From: Sphingomonas xinjiangensis | GTDB taxonomy: Bacteria > Pseudomonadota > Alphaproteobacteria > Sphingomonadales > Sphingomonadaceae | Assembly: GCF_014199255.1 (NCBI RefSeq) | Contig: NZ_JACIJF010000020.1 | Span: forward strand, 1 to 58,568 | Reading direction: 5' to 3' | Length of the DNA: 58,568 nt | In this document: one piece after another, positions 26,229 to 35,487 of the stretch | Layout: each line of letters begins with the position of its first letter | Position numbering within the stretch: position 1 is the stretch's first letter | Notes under the pieces: model-generated | Databases searched by the model: none | What the model was told of the DNA's origin: nothing | What the model saw: the letters and a program-made list of their open reading frames with translations, nothing else | Made by a program: the position numbers and the translations under genes

Positions 26229-27440
26229 CTAAGCGGCGTAGGCTAGGCCGCGTTCGACCCCACGCAGTTCGGCGAGGCCGCGCATGCGGCCGAGCAGCGA
26301 GTAGCCGGGCAGGGTCTTCTTGCCGAGGTCGTCGAGCATCTGGTGGCCGTGGTCCGGACGCATCGGGATCGATCGGGCTTCGCGCTGCTGGAGCCGATGA
26401 ATCGCCGCGACTACGGAAACCATTTCAGCATCGCCCTCGAGATGCGCGGCCTCGTGGAAGCTGCCTTCGTCCTCGCGTTTGACCGAGCGGAGATGGAAGA
26501 AGCCGATGCGGTCGCCCAGCCGATCGATCATGCCTACCAAGTCGTTATCGGCGCGCACGCCGAACGAGCCCGCGCAGAAACACAGGCCGTTCGAGCGATT
26601 GGGCACACGGGCGAACAGCGCCGCGACATCCTCCTCGGTGCTGACCACGCGCGGCAGGCCGAACAGCGGGAAGGGGGGATCGTCGGGGTGGACGACCATG
26701 CGGATGTCCAATTCGTCGGCGACCGGGCAGACTGCCTCCAGGAAAGCGATGTGATTGGCACGTAGCGCATCGGCATCGATCCCATCATATTGCGCGAGCG
26801 CCGCGAGGAACTGGTCGGCGGTAAAGCTCTCCTCGCTTCCGGGCAGCCCGGCGATGATGGTGCGCTCTAGCCGGCGTCGCTCCATCTCGTCCATAGCGTG
26901 GAAGCGCCGCGCGGCGCGATCGATCAGGTCGGGAGCGTAGTCGCGCTCGGCGTCGGGGCGGCCGAGCATGTAGAGGTCGTAGGCGGCGGCGGCCTCCATC
27001 TCGAAGCGCAGTGCCAGCGCTCCATCGGGCATCTCCCAGGCCAGGTCGGTGCGGGTCCAATCGAGCACCGGCATGAAATTATAGGTAACAGTGCGAATGC
27101 CGCATGCCGCCAGATTGACCAGACTCTCGCGATAATGGTCGATCAGCGCATGCCAGGCCGAGCTGCGCGTTTTGATGCCCTCGTGCACTGGCAGGCTCTC
27201 GACCACCTTCCAGCCCAGCCCCGCCCCCGCGATCGCTGCATGGCGAGCGGCGATCGCCTCGCGCGGCCAGACCTCGCCGTTGGGGACCTCGTGTAGCGCA
27301 GTGACAATCTCCGTAGCGCCGGACTGGCCGATGTCTCGCAGCGATACCGGGTCGGACGGGCCGAACCAGCGCATCGCCTGTCGCATCATTACCGGACCGC
27401 TGCCACGAGCATGACCCAAGTTCAATCGTTCCTCCATCAT
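26229..27440 (-). CDS. uxuA: mannonate dehydratase
   Basis: About 386-403 residues. UxuA converts D-mannonate to 2-keto-3-deoxygluconate in glucuronate breakdown. Typical blocks are MRWFGPSDPVSLRDI, then WKVVESLPVHEGIK, TVTYNFMPVLDWTRTDL, the metal-site HPDDPP, the GLCFCAGSFG loop, HLRSV, and the C-terminal RPDHGHQMLDD. These include the His, Cys and Asp ligands of the Mn/Fe centre. The start is uncertain: the frame opens at ATG 27440, but the family start (MMRQAMRWFG) would be ATG 27389, and two TTG codons lie between. It is followed by the hexuronate transporter. Confidence 0.95.
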   Translation of the reverse strand: MMEERLNLGHARGSGPVMMRQAMRWFGPSDPVSLRDIGQSGATEIVTALHEVPNGEVWPREAIAARHAAIAGAGLGWKVVESLPVHEGIKTRSSAWHALIDHYRESLVNLAACGIRTVTYNFMPVLDWTRTDLAWEMPDGALALRFEMEAAAAYDLYMLGRPDAERDYAPDLIDRAARRFHAMDEMERRRLERTIIAGLPGSEESFTADQFLAALAQYDGIDADALRANHIAFLEAVCPVADELDIRMVVHPDDPPFPLFGLPRVVSTEEDVAALFARVPNRSNGLCFCAGSFGVRADNDLVGMIDRLGDRIGFFHLRSVKREDEGSFHEAAHLEGDAEMVSVVAAIHRLQQREARSIPMRPDHGHQMLDDLGKKTLPGYSLLGRMRGLAELRGVERGLAYAA

Positions 27441-27466
27441 CGCTGACCAGGATGATCAGCAAACAA

Positions 27467-27479
27467 GGTCTGTCAGACC
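27467..27479. promoter_or_regulatory. candidate FadR/UxuR-type operator before uxuA
   Basis: A perfect palindrome, GGTCTG-T-CAGACC, in the 62-base space between the TonB receptor stop and the uxuA frame. FCD-type GntR repressors are known to bind TGGT/ACCA palindromes, and such a gene lies at 30972. A related site (TTGTCGGACCAA) lies at 31817. Confidence 0.45.
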
Positions 27480-27502
27480 AATTCCCCTCCCACGGCTCCG
27501 GA

Positions 27503-30500
27503 TCAGAACTGGAAGTTCGCCGCAAGTGCAAAAGTGCGACCAAAGGTGGAGGTGTAGAGCGGATCCTGGCGGGTCGTGTCGGTGTACAGATTGTTCTGTT
27601 CATTGGTAATGTTCGACACTTCGGCGATCAGCTTGATGTTGTCGCTGAGGTTGTACGAGGCTGACGCGTCGAGGAAGATGGTCTTGCTGGCGCCGTTCGC
27701 GTCGCTGTCCTGCGGACCCGGGATGCCGGTGAGATAGGCTGCACGATAGTTGACGGTGGAGCGGATGCTGAAGCGATCATCCTCGTAATAGAGCGTGCCG
27801 CTCGCAGTTTCGGGCGATAGGCCGACCAGAGGCGCCGAACGGGTTCCGCCGCCCGCCACGATGTAGTCGATGTTTGAGCGGACGCGGGTGAAGTTGCCCA
27901 GCGCGCCAAAGTTGCTGAGGAAGCCCGGCAGGAAGCGGAACGGCAGCTGCACGTTCACTTCGAACCCACGCAGCGGCCCGCCCGGCGTGTTGTTGACCCG
28001 GGTGATGCTGAACTGCTCGTCGACGGTGACGCCGCTGCCGGCGCCTGTCAGCAGTGATGCGGGGAGGCCGAGGTCGCGGAAGGGCACGAGAACGGGCGGG
28101 GTGGTCTGGATGTAGGTCTCGATATCCTTGTGGAAATAAGCGATCGAGATCAGCGATCCTGGCGCAAAATACCACTCGAGCGCGGCGTCGAAGGTGTTGG
28201 CGCGGATTGGTTCGAGCTGCGGATTGCTGAACGAGCCCATGCGAGTGGCGACGTTGACATTGCCGCTGGGAGTAAGCTGGCCATATTGCGCGCGCGACAT
28301 CACGCGGGCGGCTGACAGGCGGCCGATCAGGTTCGGTGTTAGATCGACGGCGACGTTGATCGAGGGCAGCCAGTCCTCATAGTTTCGCTCGACGGTCGAG
28401 ATCACGCCGAAGGTCGGGAATTGCGCCCCTGCCGGCGAAGCGGTGGGGATGGTGCCTTCGGTGTGGAACTGGGTGCGCACGTAGCGGACGCCGGCGTCGC
28501 CGCGGATCGAGATCGGGAGTGTATCGCGGGTGTTGAACTTCACCATCAGGTAGCCCGAGGTATATCTCTCTTCGACCGTGGCGTAGTAGCTGGCGCATTC
28601 GATGCCGCAGAACTGGTACGTGCTGGCGTAGTTCACCGCGTTGCGGAACTTGTCCGGATCAATTGCGGCGAAATCCTGCATGTTGCCGCCGAGGTTCTTG
28701 GCGACGCCGGTGGTCACGAAGGTGATGTCGCTAAGCGAGACCCCGCTGGGCAAGGTGAGCGGCAGCCGCTGCGAGGGGATCAGGTCGAACTGACGCTGGG
28801 TGTAGTCGCTGGTGCGGTACTGTCCCCCGGTCTGCACAGTGAACCCAGGCGCGGCTTCCCATTCGGTGTTCAACTCGAACGTTTTGTTGCGGATTGTGTT
28901 AGTGCGGTCGAAATTGTTGATCTGGCCGCGCTGGTCGCCATTGGCCAGCGGCGGGCCGTATTGGAAGATCGCCGCATTGCTGGGATCGACGCCGTAGCTC
29001 AGCTTTGGGATATTTGGGTCACCACGGAAATCGATCGAGAAATCGTCGGTGTCGTTCGAATCCATCGCCACCTGCAGGCGATTGACCTGCAGCTTCGACT
29101 CGGAAATGCCAGCAAGGCCGAAGACGCGGAATTCCTCGCTGAACCGATGGTCGAGATTGAAGTTCGCCTGACGGAAGGTCGAGGTGAAATGCTCGTCCTG
29201 CATTTCCGATCGCAAGTCGACGCCGTCCCAAAGCCCATAGAGCAGCGAGCCGTTGTCATCTACCTCGATGTCCTTGACGGACATCATTGGCTGACCATTG
29301 TTCGACGCGGTGCGTCCCATTGAGCGGGCGTCGAGCATGGTGTCGAGCCGGTCGACTTTGAACCGCGCGTACAGCCCGTCGAGCGAGATGTCGGTGCGGT
29401 CGCTCGGCTTCCACTGTAGGGTCAGGGTTCCGGCTAGACGCTCCTGCTCCTGCGTGGATTTCACCGGACGCGGCAGACGGGGCAGGAACACGCCGCCGCC
29501 CGGCCGCCCGGACGGGCCGGTGCGGCTCATGATGTAGTCATAGGCTGACTTGGTGCTGGTGCGCGGGTTGCCGGTCGAGCAATTGTTCGCGTCGGCGCCA
29601 ACTGAGGTGCCGCCATTCGCGTAGCCCGGCGCGGGACTGTTCACCGGTGCGCCGTTATAGATATAGCCAACCGGCGTGCAGTAGGGGAACAGCACGCTCT
29701 GGGTGGTCGTCGCGCCGGGAGCAGTCGGCACTGTCTGCCCCTGGCCAGCTACGTAGGAGGGCAGCACGTCAACCGCGGAATAGGCATACTCCTCGATGTG
29801 GCGCTTGGAATAGGCGACGCTGCCGAGCACGCCGAAGCTGTCGCCGAACTTCTTCGAGATCAGTGCGGAGAGGCGCGGATCTCCCTTCTTGGCGATATCG
29901 TTGTAGATGCCGCGCGCGGTGGCGGAGAAAGTAAAGCCCTTCTTCGAGTCGAACGGCTTGGGCGCCCGCAGGTCCACCGTGGCACCCAGCGAGCCCTCCT
30001 CGACATCGGCAGACGTGGTCTTGCGCACGGCTAACGACGAGAAGATCTCGGTGGGGAAGGTGACGAAGTCGAACGAGCGACCGCCGGCGACGCCGCCTCG
30101 GATGTCGGTCCCGCTGACCTGCGATACGCCCTCCATGCCGTTGATCCGGACCCGCGTGAACTGCGCGCCCAGGCCTCGGACCGAGATGTTGCGACCTTCG
30201 CCGCCGTCGCCCCGCGACAACGCGACGCCCGGGATACGCTGCATCGATTCTGCCAGATTGGAGTCGGGGAACTTGCCGATGTCCTCGGCGACGATCGAAT
30301 CGACGGCGGCGGTCTCGTTGCGTTTGAGGTTAAGCGCGCTGTCGAGCGCCGCACGGAAGCCGGTGACGACGATCTCCTGCCCCTGCGCGGTGCTGGCATC
30401 CTGTGGCGCGTCTGCGTTCTCCGCCGGCGCGGGATCGGGCTGTCCAACCACTTGCGCCGCGGCCGGTGCCGCAAGCAGCAGGGCGAGTACGCTGGTAGAG

Positions 30501-30553
30501 ACGAACAATCCGCGCGCATGCATGCCGCGCGTGTTTGGGAAGTGCCTGTTCAC
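27503..30553 (-). CDS. TonB-dependent receptor
   Basis: A 1016-residue outer-membrane receptor of the Caulobacter/Sphingomonas carbohydrate type. The signal peptide is visible (LFVSTSVLALLLAAPAAAQ), then a TonB-box-like EIVVTGF, and a plug domain with KFPDSNLAESMQRIPGVALS and GRNISVRGLGAQFTRVRING. A long 22-strand barrel ends in Phe (ALAANFQF), as outer-membrane proteins do. The GTG at 30553 has AGGAGAG at the right distance and is the likely start; ATG 30523 is the alternative. Its position beside uxuA, the transporter and the GntR regulator suggests it imports a uronic-acid-containing oligosaccharide, which is inference. Confidence 0.93.
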   Translation of the reverse strand: MNRHFPNTRGMHARGLFVSTSVLALLLAAPAAAQVVGQPDPAPAENADAPQDASTAQGQEIVVTGFRAALDSALNLKRNETAAVDSIVAEDIGKFPDSNLAESMQRIPGVALSRGDGGEGRNISVRGLGAQFTRVRINGMEGVSQVSGTDIRGGVAGGRSFDFVTFPTEIFSSLAVRKTTSADVEEGSLGATVDLRAPKPFDSKKGFTFSATARGIYNDIAKKGDPRLSALISKKFGDSFGVLGSVAYSKRHIEEYAYSAVDVLPSYVAGQGQTVPTAPGATTTQSVLFPYCTPVGYIYNGAPVNSPAPGYANGGTSVGADANNCSTGNPRTSTKSAYDYIMSRTGPSGRPGGGVFLPRLPRPVKSTQEQERLAGTLTLQWKPSDRTDISLDGLYARFKVDRLDTMLDARSMGRTASNNGQPMMSVKDIEVDDNGSLLYGLWDGVDLRSEMQDEHFTSTFRQANFNLDHRFSEEFRVFGLAGISESKLQVNRLQVAMDSNDTDDFSIDFRGDPNIPKLSYGVDPSNAAIFQYGPPLANGDQRGQINNFDRTNTIRNKTFELNTEWEAAPGFTVQTGGQYRTSDYTQRQFDLIPSQRLPLTLPSGVSLSDITFVTTGVAKNLGGNMQDFAAIDPDKFRNAVNYASTYQFCGIECASYYATVEERYTSGYLMVKFNTRDTLPISIRGDAGVRYVRTQFHTEGTIPTASPAGAQFPTFGVISTVERNYEDWLPSINVAVDLTPNLIGRLSAARVMSRAQYGQLTPSGNVNVATRMGSFSNPQLEPIRANTFDAALEWYFAPGSLISIAYFHKDIETYIQTTPPVLVPFRDLGLPASLLTGAGSGVTVDEQFSITRVNNTPGGPLRGFEVNVQLPFRFLPGFLSNFGALGNFTRVRSNIDYIVAGGGTRSAPLVGLSPETASGTLYYEDDRFSIRSTVNYRAAYLTGIPGPQDSDANGASKTIFLDASASYNLSDNIKLIAEVSNITNEQNNLYTDTTRQDPLYTSTFGRTFALAANFQF

Positions 30554-30971
30554 ACCCTCTCTCCTGGCTGGTGGGCGATCTGCCCTATTTCGCCTGTATC
30601 GACCTGATCTTGTTTTACGCCGGGTTCGATGATTGACAGGTAGCATTCAAAATATCTGCCTGACAAGTAGACCAGTGAGGAGGTGCAACTGGTGAGATTG
30701 GACCCGAGTCGAAGATGCGCCGCAACCTATCGCACTCGATCAGGCGACTTACCCTTATCTCCTTGTCAAGCCGCATTCCGGTTCGCAGCCGGAGGTGTGT
30801 TAAGGAGAAGAGGCGCGAGGTCGGCCGGTGCGACACAGTGGACCCCGGACAGATTCCGAAGTGACGGCTATGTTTTTAGCGAACGGTTGGTGCGAGTTAG
30901 GTTCTCGCTAAACCGTGTGTGGCGATAGCCGCCCGTCCGGTCACCAAATGCGGCGCCATGAGGGCAATCCG
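30554..30971. other. upstream region of the TonB receptor gene
   Basis: A 418-base gap without a gene. Near the receptor end it has TTGACAGGTAG and CTGACAAGTAGACCAG (30633-30675), which resemble half-sites of the operators near uxuA and 31817, so regulator control is possible. The part nearer 30971 shows nothing I can name. Confidence 0.35.
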
Positions 30972-31718
30972 TCAGATGGCGCGGCGGGCGAGCGCGCGGC
31001 GGCGCTCGTGCGACTCGGCGCGGGCGCGCTCAACGGCTTCCGTCTCGGTCACGTCGAGCAGATGATCGATCACCCGACTGAGGTGGTCGCGCATCGCATT
31101 GCGGGCGTCGATCGGGGATCGGGCTTCGAGCGCGCGGAGGATGCGGCCATGTTCCGCCATGCGCTTCTCGGTGCCGAGGCTGCCGGCCTTGAGCAGTACT
31201 TCGCGCGCCAGCGGCGAGCGGAAGCGCATATCCCAGAATTCCGTGACTGCGGAGATGATGACTGCGTTTCCGGTGGCCTTGGCGATAGCGATGTGGAAGC
31301 GGCGATCGGCGTCTTCGGCGGCGACAGTGTCTTCCTGCTCCATTTCGGCTAGCAATGCGCGCAATTCCGCCAAGTGCGGCTCGTCGATCTCCGTCGCGGC
31401 CACTGCGGCAACTTCGCCTTCGAGCAGGCGCCGCGCCTCAGTAATCTCAAACGCGCCGATATCGAGTTCCTGGCTCTCCTCGCCGGAGGGGGAGGCGAGC
31501 ACGAACACGCCCGAGCCCTTCCGCGCCTCGACCAGGCCCTGCATCTCGAGCGCGATCATCGCCTCGCGCACCGTCGGCCGGCTGACCTTGAACCGCTCGG
31601 TCAGGTCCCGCTCCGGCGGCAGCCGCGACCCGACAGGATAGGCGCCGCTCGAAATGTCAGCGACGATCTCCTGAACGATCTTGCGGTACAATTTCCCGCC
31701 CTGTTCGCTCGCGCTCAT
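30972..31718 (-). CDS. GntR-family regulator with FCD ligand domain (UxuR/ExuR-like)
   Basis: A 248-residue repressor-type regulator. The N-terminal winged helix shows SRLPPERDLTERFKVSRPTV and GLVEARKGSGVFV (residues about 28-75). The C-terminal FCD helical domain follows, with the metal-ligand pattern D-x3-H in EDADRRFHIAIAKATGN and later His residues in AEHGRILRAL and RDHLSRVIDHL. FCD proteins of uronate loci sense sugar acids or their keto derivatives. I put the start at ATG 31718 (MSASEQGGKLYRKI). It is divergent from the DUF1080 operon and upstream of the receptor and uxuA genes, so it probably controls all of them. Confidence 0.9.
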   Translation of the reverse strand: MSASEQGGKLYRKIVQEIVADISSGAYPVGSRLPPERDLTERFKVSRPTVREAMIALEMQGLVEARKGSGVFVLASPSGEESQELDIGAFEITEARRLLEGEVAAVAATEIDEPHLAELRALLAEMEQEDTVAAEDADRRFHIAIAKATGNAVIISAVTEFWDMRFRSPLAREVLLKAGSLGTEKRMAEHGRILRALEARSPIDARNAMRDHLSRVIDHLLDVTETEAVERARAESHERRRALARRAI

Positions 31719-31816
31719 GCATTCCTCTTTGGTGGGCTGGCCGATCCGCCAGCAGTGATCCACTGTGCCACGTGGGGATTCCCACCGCGACAATCAATCT
31801 GACAGGATGTTGCAAC

Positions 31817-31828
31817 TTGTCGGACCAA
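31817..31828. promoter_or_regulatory. candidate GntR operator in the divergent promoter region
   Basis: TTGTCGGACCAA resembles the GACCAA half of the palindrome at 27467 and lies between the divergent GntR gene (start 31718) and the DUF1080 operon (start 31927). Autoregulation together with operon control would be the natural reading. Confidence 0.35.
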
Positions 31829-31926
31829 AGCGTAGGGTCCCGCCAGGAGAGGGATATGGAGCGCTACGCTCCATTCCGTCAAGTGCCGGAACAGGCCCGA
31901 TAAAAAGGGGCGAACGGAGGATGGTC

Positions 31927-33300
31927 ATGATGCGTAGGATCGCATGGTTCGCGTTTGCATGCGCGCCGCTCGCGTTGACGGCGGCTACCCGGCCAATGCT
32001 CCCGCAAGGCGCAGAGGCCTGGCAGGACGTCACCCCACGTGACGGACTCGCCGGCTGGCATCGCACGGGCGGCACGGCGACCTTCGCAGTCGAACAGGGC
32101 GAACTGATCGGGCGGGCGGTTGCCGGTTCGCCGAACAGCTGGCTGGTGTCGGACGCGGAATATGGCGACTTCATCCTCGAATACGAGGCCAAGTCGCCGA
32201 CGCTCAATTCCGGCGTGATGATCCGCGGCCAGAGCCGGCCGGATTACCGAAACGGCGTGGTGCACGGATATCAGGCCGAGATCGATCCAACCAAACGCGG
32301 GTGGAGCGGCGGCATCTATGACGAACAGCGCCGGCAGTGGCTTTATACATTGAGCCGCAACGATGCCGCGAGGCGTGCCTTTCGCGCCGGCGACTGGAAT
32401 CGCTATCGTGTCGAGGCAGTCGGCAATCGCATACGCACATTCGTCAACGGCGTGCCAGCGGCGGACATCGTCGATGATACCGATGCGCGCGGCTTCATCG
32501 CCTTTCAGGTCCATTCGGTCTCCGATGCCGAAGCGGTCGCAAAACCTGAAGTTCGCTTTCGCAAGGTGCGGGTCGTCACGGAGGGCGCCGCGAGGCAGGT
32601 GCTGCCTGCTACGCCGTTGGAACAGCAGGGCTGGCTGGCGAACCGCTTGTCCGATGCCGAGCGGCGCGCCGGATGGCGGCTGCTCTGGGACGGCAGCACC
32701 AGTTCCGGCTGGCGCGGCGTGAAGGGAGGTGGCTTCCCCGCCAATGGCTGGTCGATGCAGGACGGCATGCTGCGCGTCCAAGGTGCGGGCGGCGACATCG
32801 CCACGGCCCGCGACTATGGCGATTTCGAACTTTCGGTCGACTTCCGCCTGACGCCGGGTGCAAACAGCGGGATCAAGTATTTCCCGGATTCAGCAGCGCT
32901 TGCGAAGGGAGAGACGATCGGGCCGGAATATCAGTTGCTAGACGATGCGCGGCATCCGGATGCCAAGATGGGCCGAGACGGCAACCGTACGCTCGCATCG
33001 CTCTACGATCTCATCCCGGCGCGCAACCTGTCCGACCCGGACAGTCCGGGCAAGCGGATCAACCCGCCCGGCGAGTGGAATCGCGCGGTGATCGTCGCGC
33101 GTGGCGGCCATGTTGAGCATTGGCTGAACGGCTTCAAGGTCGTCGAATATGAACGCGGCTCGCCCGCCTTCGGTGCGCTGGTGGATCAGAGTAAGTTCGC
33201 CGGACGCGCCGGGTTCGGCTCCGCCAAGCGCGGCCCGATCGTGCTGCAGGAGCATGGTGACCGAGTCGATTTCCGCTCGATCAAGATACGCGAACTCTAG
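31927..33300 (+). CDS. secreted double-DUF1080 protein (3-keto-glycoside hydrolase/lyase family)
   Basis: A 457-residue secreted protein with a signal peptide (RRIAWFAFACAPLALTAA) and two tandem DUF1080 jelly-roll domains, about residues 28-215 and 230-457. Domain 1 shows NSGVMIRGQSRPDY and VVHGYQAEIDP; domain 2 shows LWDGSTSSGWRG, SGIKYFPD, and the closing GPIVLQEHGDRVDFRSIKI. DUF1080 proteins cleave 3-oxidised glycosides by hydrolysis or elimination. GGAGG lies directly before ATG 31921, so the ATG at 31927 (six bases on) is the likelier start. First gene of a five-gene operon with three Gfo/Idh/MocA oxidoreductases, which could supply the 3-keto substrates. Confidence 0.87.
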   Translation: MMRRIAWFAFACAPLALTAATRPMLPQGAEAWQDVTPRDGLAGWHRTGGTATFAVEQGELIGRAVAGSPNSWLVSDAEYGDFILEYEAKSPTLNSGVMIRGQSRPDYRNGVVHGYQAEIDPTKRGWSGGIYDEQRRQWLYTLSRNDAARRAFRAGDWNRYRVEAVGNRIRTFVNGVPAADIVDDTDARGFIAFQVHSVSDAEAVAKPEVRFRKVRVVTEGAARQVLPATPLEQQGWLANRLSDAERRAGWRLLWDGSTSSGWRGVKGGGFPANGWSMQDGMLRVQGAGGDIATARDYGDFELSVDFRLTPGANSGIKYFPDSAALAKGETIGPEYQLLDDARHPDAKMGRDGNRTLASLYDLIPARNLSDPDSPGKRINPPGEWNRAVIVARGGHVEHWLNGFKVVEYERGSPAFGALVDQSKFAGRAGFGSAKRGPIVLQEHGDRVDFRSIKIREL

Positions 33301-33313
33301 GAGGGAAGAAGCG

Positions 33314-34627
33314 ATGCTGGACCGCCGAACGATGGTGAAGGGGGCAGGCGCGGCGCTGGGCCTCTCGATCAGCGCGCGCAGCTACGCGCGGATCAAGGGA
33401 GCAAACGATCGGCTGCGTGTCGCGGTGGTGGGCGTGAACGGGCGTGGGCAGGCGCATATGGCGGCGTTCTCAAAGCTGCCCAACGTCGCCGTGACTCATC
33501 TGGTCGATGTGGAATCCGCGGTGCTCGCAAAGCGAGCGGCCGAGCATGAGAGGCGCGGCAACCCCCGGGTCAGAACTGTGCGCGACTATCGCAGGCTGCT
33601 CGATGGCAAGGCGGTGGACATCGTCACCGTCGCTACGCCGGATTTTTCGCACGCGAAGATCGGCGTGGACGCGCTGAACGCGGGCCATCACGTCTATCTC
33701 GAAAAGCCCATCGGCATCGCGCCGGCCGAGGGCGAGGCGCTGATCGCCGCGCAGCAGCGCACCGGCCGACAGCTTCAGGTCGGCAACCAGCAACGATCGA
33801 GCAAGGAGACCCGCGAACTCGGCGAGATGGTCCGCGCCGGGGAGCTTGGCGAGGTCTATGAGGCGCAGACCTGGTATTCAAACAATCGCGGCTCCATCGG
33901 TAAGGGCCAGGAAACCGCGCCCCCGGCAACGCTAGACTGGGATTTGTGGCAGGGGCCGCGACCACGCGGGCCATACCGCTCCAATCTGGTGCCCTATAAC
34001 TGGCACTGGTTCTGGAAGTACGGCACCGGTGAGATCTGCAACAACGCTATGCACGAGCTCGACGTGGCGCGTTGGCTAATGGGCGTGACCTATCCGACCA
34101 GCGTCTCAGCGAAGGGCGCGCGCCATTTCAACCACGGCGACGATTGGGAGATGTACGACACCCTCGCGCTCGAGCTGAATTATGGGAAGGATCGCACGAT
34201 CCGATGGGATGGACAGAGCTGCAATGCCATGCCCCGCTTTGGGCGTGGACGCGGCGTGCTGCTGCTCGGTACCAAAGGATCGGCGGTGGTCGATCGCAAC
34301 GGCTTCGAACTTTTCGATCTCGCCGGCAAACCGGGGCGCAAGGTGATCGCGCCTGAGTTGTCAGAGACGACCGACACGGTCGGGCTAGGCGCGCTCGACA
34401 TCTACCATGCCGGTAATCTGGTCGAAGTGGTCCGCGGCACCACGCCCGCGCTCGCATCCCCGATTCGCGAAGGGCATATCAGCACGACTTTGTGCCACCT
34501 GGGCAACATCGCCTATCGCACCGGCAGCACGCTGACGATCGATCCGGCGACTGGGCGGCCGAGCGGTCCCGAGGCGATGAAGCTGTGGTCGGTGGCCTAC
34601 GAGCCGGGCTGGGAGATACGGGCCTGA
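33314..34627 (+). CDS. Tat-secreted Gfo/Idh/MocA oxidoreductase 1
   Basis: A 437-residue NAD(P)-dependent sugar oxidoreductase. The N-terminus looks like a Tat signal (LDRRTMVKGAGAALGLS). The Rossmann motif is VAVVGVNGRGQAH (about residues 37-49), the EKP motif that contacts cofactor and substrate is YLEKPIG near 134, and the family C-terminal domain follows with NAMHELDVARWLMG, whose His is the usual catalytic position. Twin-Arg export with bound cofactor is known for Zymomonas glucose-fructose oxidoreductase. GAGGGAAGA precedes ATG 33314. It is 13 bp after the DUF1080 gene. Likely role: oxidation of a glycoside at C3, which is inference. Confidence 0.9.
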   Translation: MLDRRTMVKGAGAALGLSISARSYARIKGANDRLRVAVVGVNGRGQAHMAAFSKLPNVAVTHLVDVESAVLAKRAAEHERRGNPRVRTVRDYRRLLDGKAVDIVTVATPDFSHAKIGVDALNAGHHVYLEKPIGIAPAEGEALIAAQQRTGRQLQVGNQQRSSKETRELGEMVRAGELGEVYEAQTWYSNNRGSIGKGQETAPPATLDWDLWQGPRPRGPYRSNLVPYNWHWFWKYGTGEICNNAMHELDVARWLMGVTYPTSVSAKGARHFNHGDDWEMYDTLALELNYGKDRTIRWDGQSCNAMPRFGRGRGVLLLGTKGSAVVDRNGFELFDLAGKPGRKVIAPELSETTDTVGLGALDIYHAGNLVEVVRGTTPALASPIREGHISTTLCHLGNIAYRTGSTLTIDPATGRPSGPEAMKLWSVAYEPGWEIRA

Positions 34628-35487
34628 GCTGCGCCGCAATAGAAGCGCGCGTCGAACGGTTCGTCGCGATGGGCACGCGGATCGAGCTGCACCTGTTCGG
34701 CGGCGGCGATACCGATGCGCTCGCCCAGGCGCGAAGTGCGATCGAGGCGGTAGACGATGCGCTCACCATTCATCGCCCGTCGCCCACCACCGCGATCAAC
34801 TACTGCCTCGCCGCCGGGCGCAGCGCGCCCGTCGAGGATCCTATCCTGCTCGACGCGCTGGCCGCAGTCGCGGCGGCATGGGCGATGACCGTGGGACTGT
34901 TCGACCCTACCGTCGGCGGGGCGGGGGGCGAGACAGGAGGTTGGCCTTTGGTGACATTCGACCGACTGGCAGGGCGCATCGAGGCGGCTCGGCCGCTGGC
35001 CTTCGATTTTGGCGGTTTCGGTAAGGGCTATGCGCTCGACTGCGCCGCTGACGCATTGCTGGTGGGTGGCGCGACCTCGGCGTTCCTTTCTGCAGGCGAA
35101 AGCTCGATCGTGGTGCTCGGCGGACATCCTTTGGGTGGCAAATGGCCGCTGACCATCCCGCATCCGTTCGCGCCGGAAGAGACGTTGGTCGCGCTCGAGC
35201 TGGAAGACGAGGCGCTGTCGATCTCGTCGACCGTGGGTGCCGGGGCGCAGGCGCCGTGGCGCGCGCCTATGGTGCGGCCGACCGATGGGGCGATCGTCAC
35301 GGCTGCCGCTACCACAGTGGCCGTTGAGCGAAGCGGCGCGGCGGCGGAGGCGATGAGCACGGCGCTGCTGGTGGCGGATGAAGTCGCTGGGCGCCGACTA
35401 GGCGGCAAGGTACCTGGGCGCCGGCACCTTTTTCTATTCGCAGACGGCAGTAGCGTGTCGCGTACCTCAGCAGGATCGATCGAATGA
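34585..35487 (+). CDS. apbE: FAD:protein FMN transferase (ApbE family)
   Basis: About 300 residues. ApbE attaches FMN covalently to Thr/Ser of target proteins outside the cytoplasm. Family blocks are AMGTRIELHLFG, the DPTVGG loop, FDFGGFGKGYALD (flavin and Mg site) and FLSAGESSIVVLGG. No lipoprotein or other signal is visible, which is unusual for a periplasmic ApbE. The start is uncertain: GTG 34585 has GAGG upstream and overlaps the previous gene by 43 bases, while the first ATG (34669) would truncate the fold. The stop overlaps the next start (ATGA). No recognisable flavinylation target lies in the operon. Confidence 0.85.
   Translation: MVGGLRAGLGDTGLSCAAIEARVERFVAMGTRIELHLFGGGDTDALAQARSAIEAVDDALTIHRPSPTTAINYCLAAGRSAPVEDPILLDALAAVAAAWAMTVGLFDPTVGGAGGETGGWPLVTFDRLAGRIEAARPLAFDFGGFGKGYALDCAADALLVGGATSAFLSAGESSIVVLGGHPLGGKWPLTIPHPFAPEETLVALELEDEALSISSTVGAGAQAPWRAPMVRPTDGAIVTAAATTVAVERSGAAAEAMSTALLVADEVAGRRLGGKVPGRRHLFLFADGSSVSRTSAGSIE

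Noticed and set aside
28421..29323. 300-codon plus-strand open frame inside the TonB receptor
   Set aside because: Antisense shadow of a well-supported receptor gene; no domain, no ribosome site.
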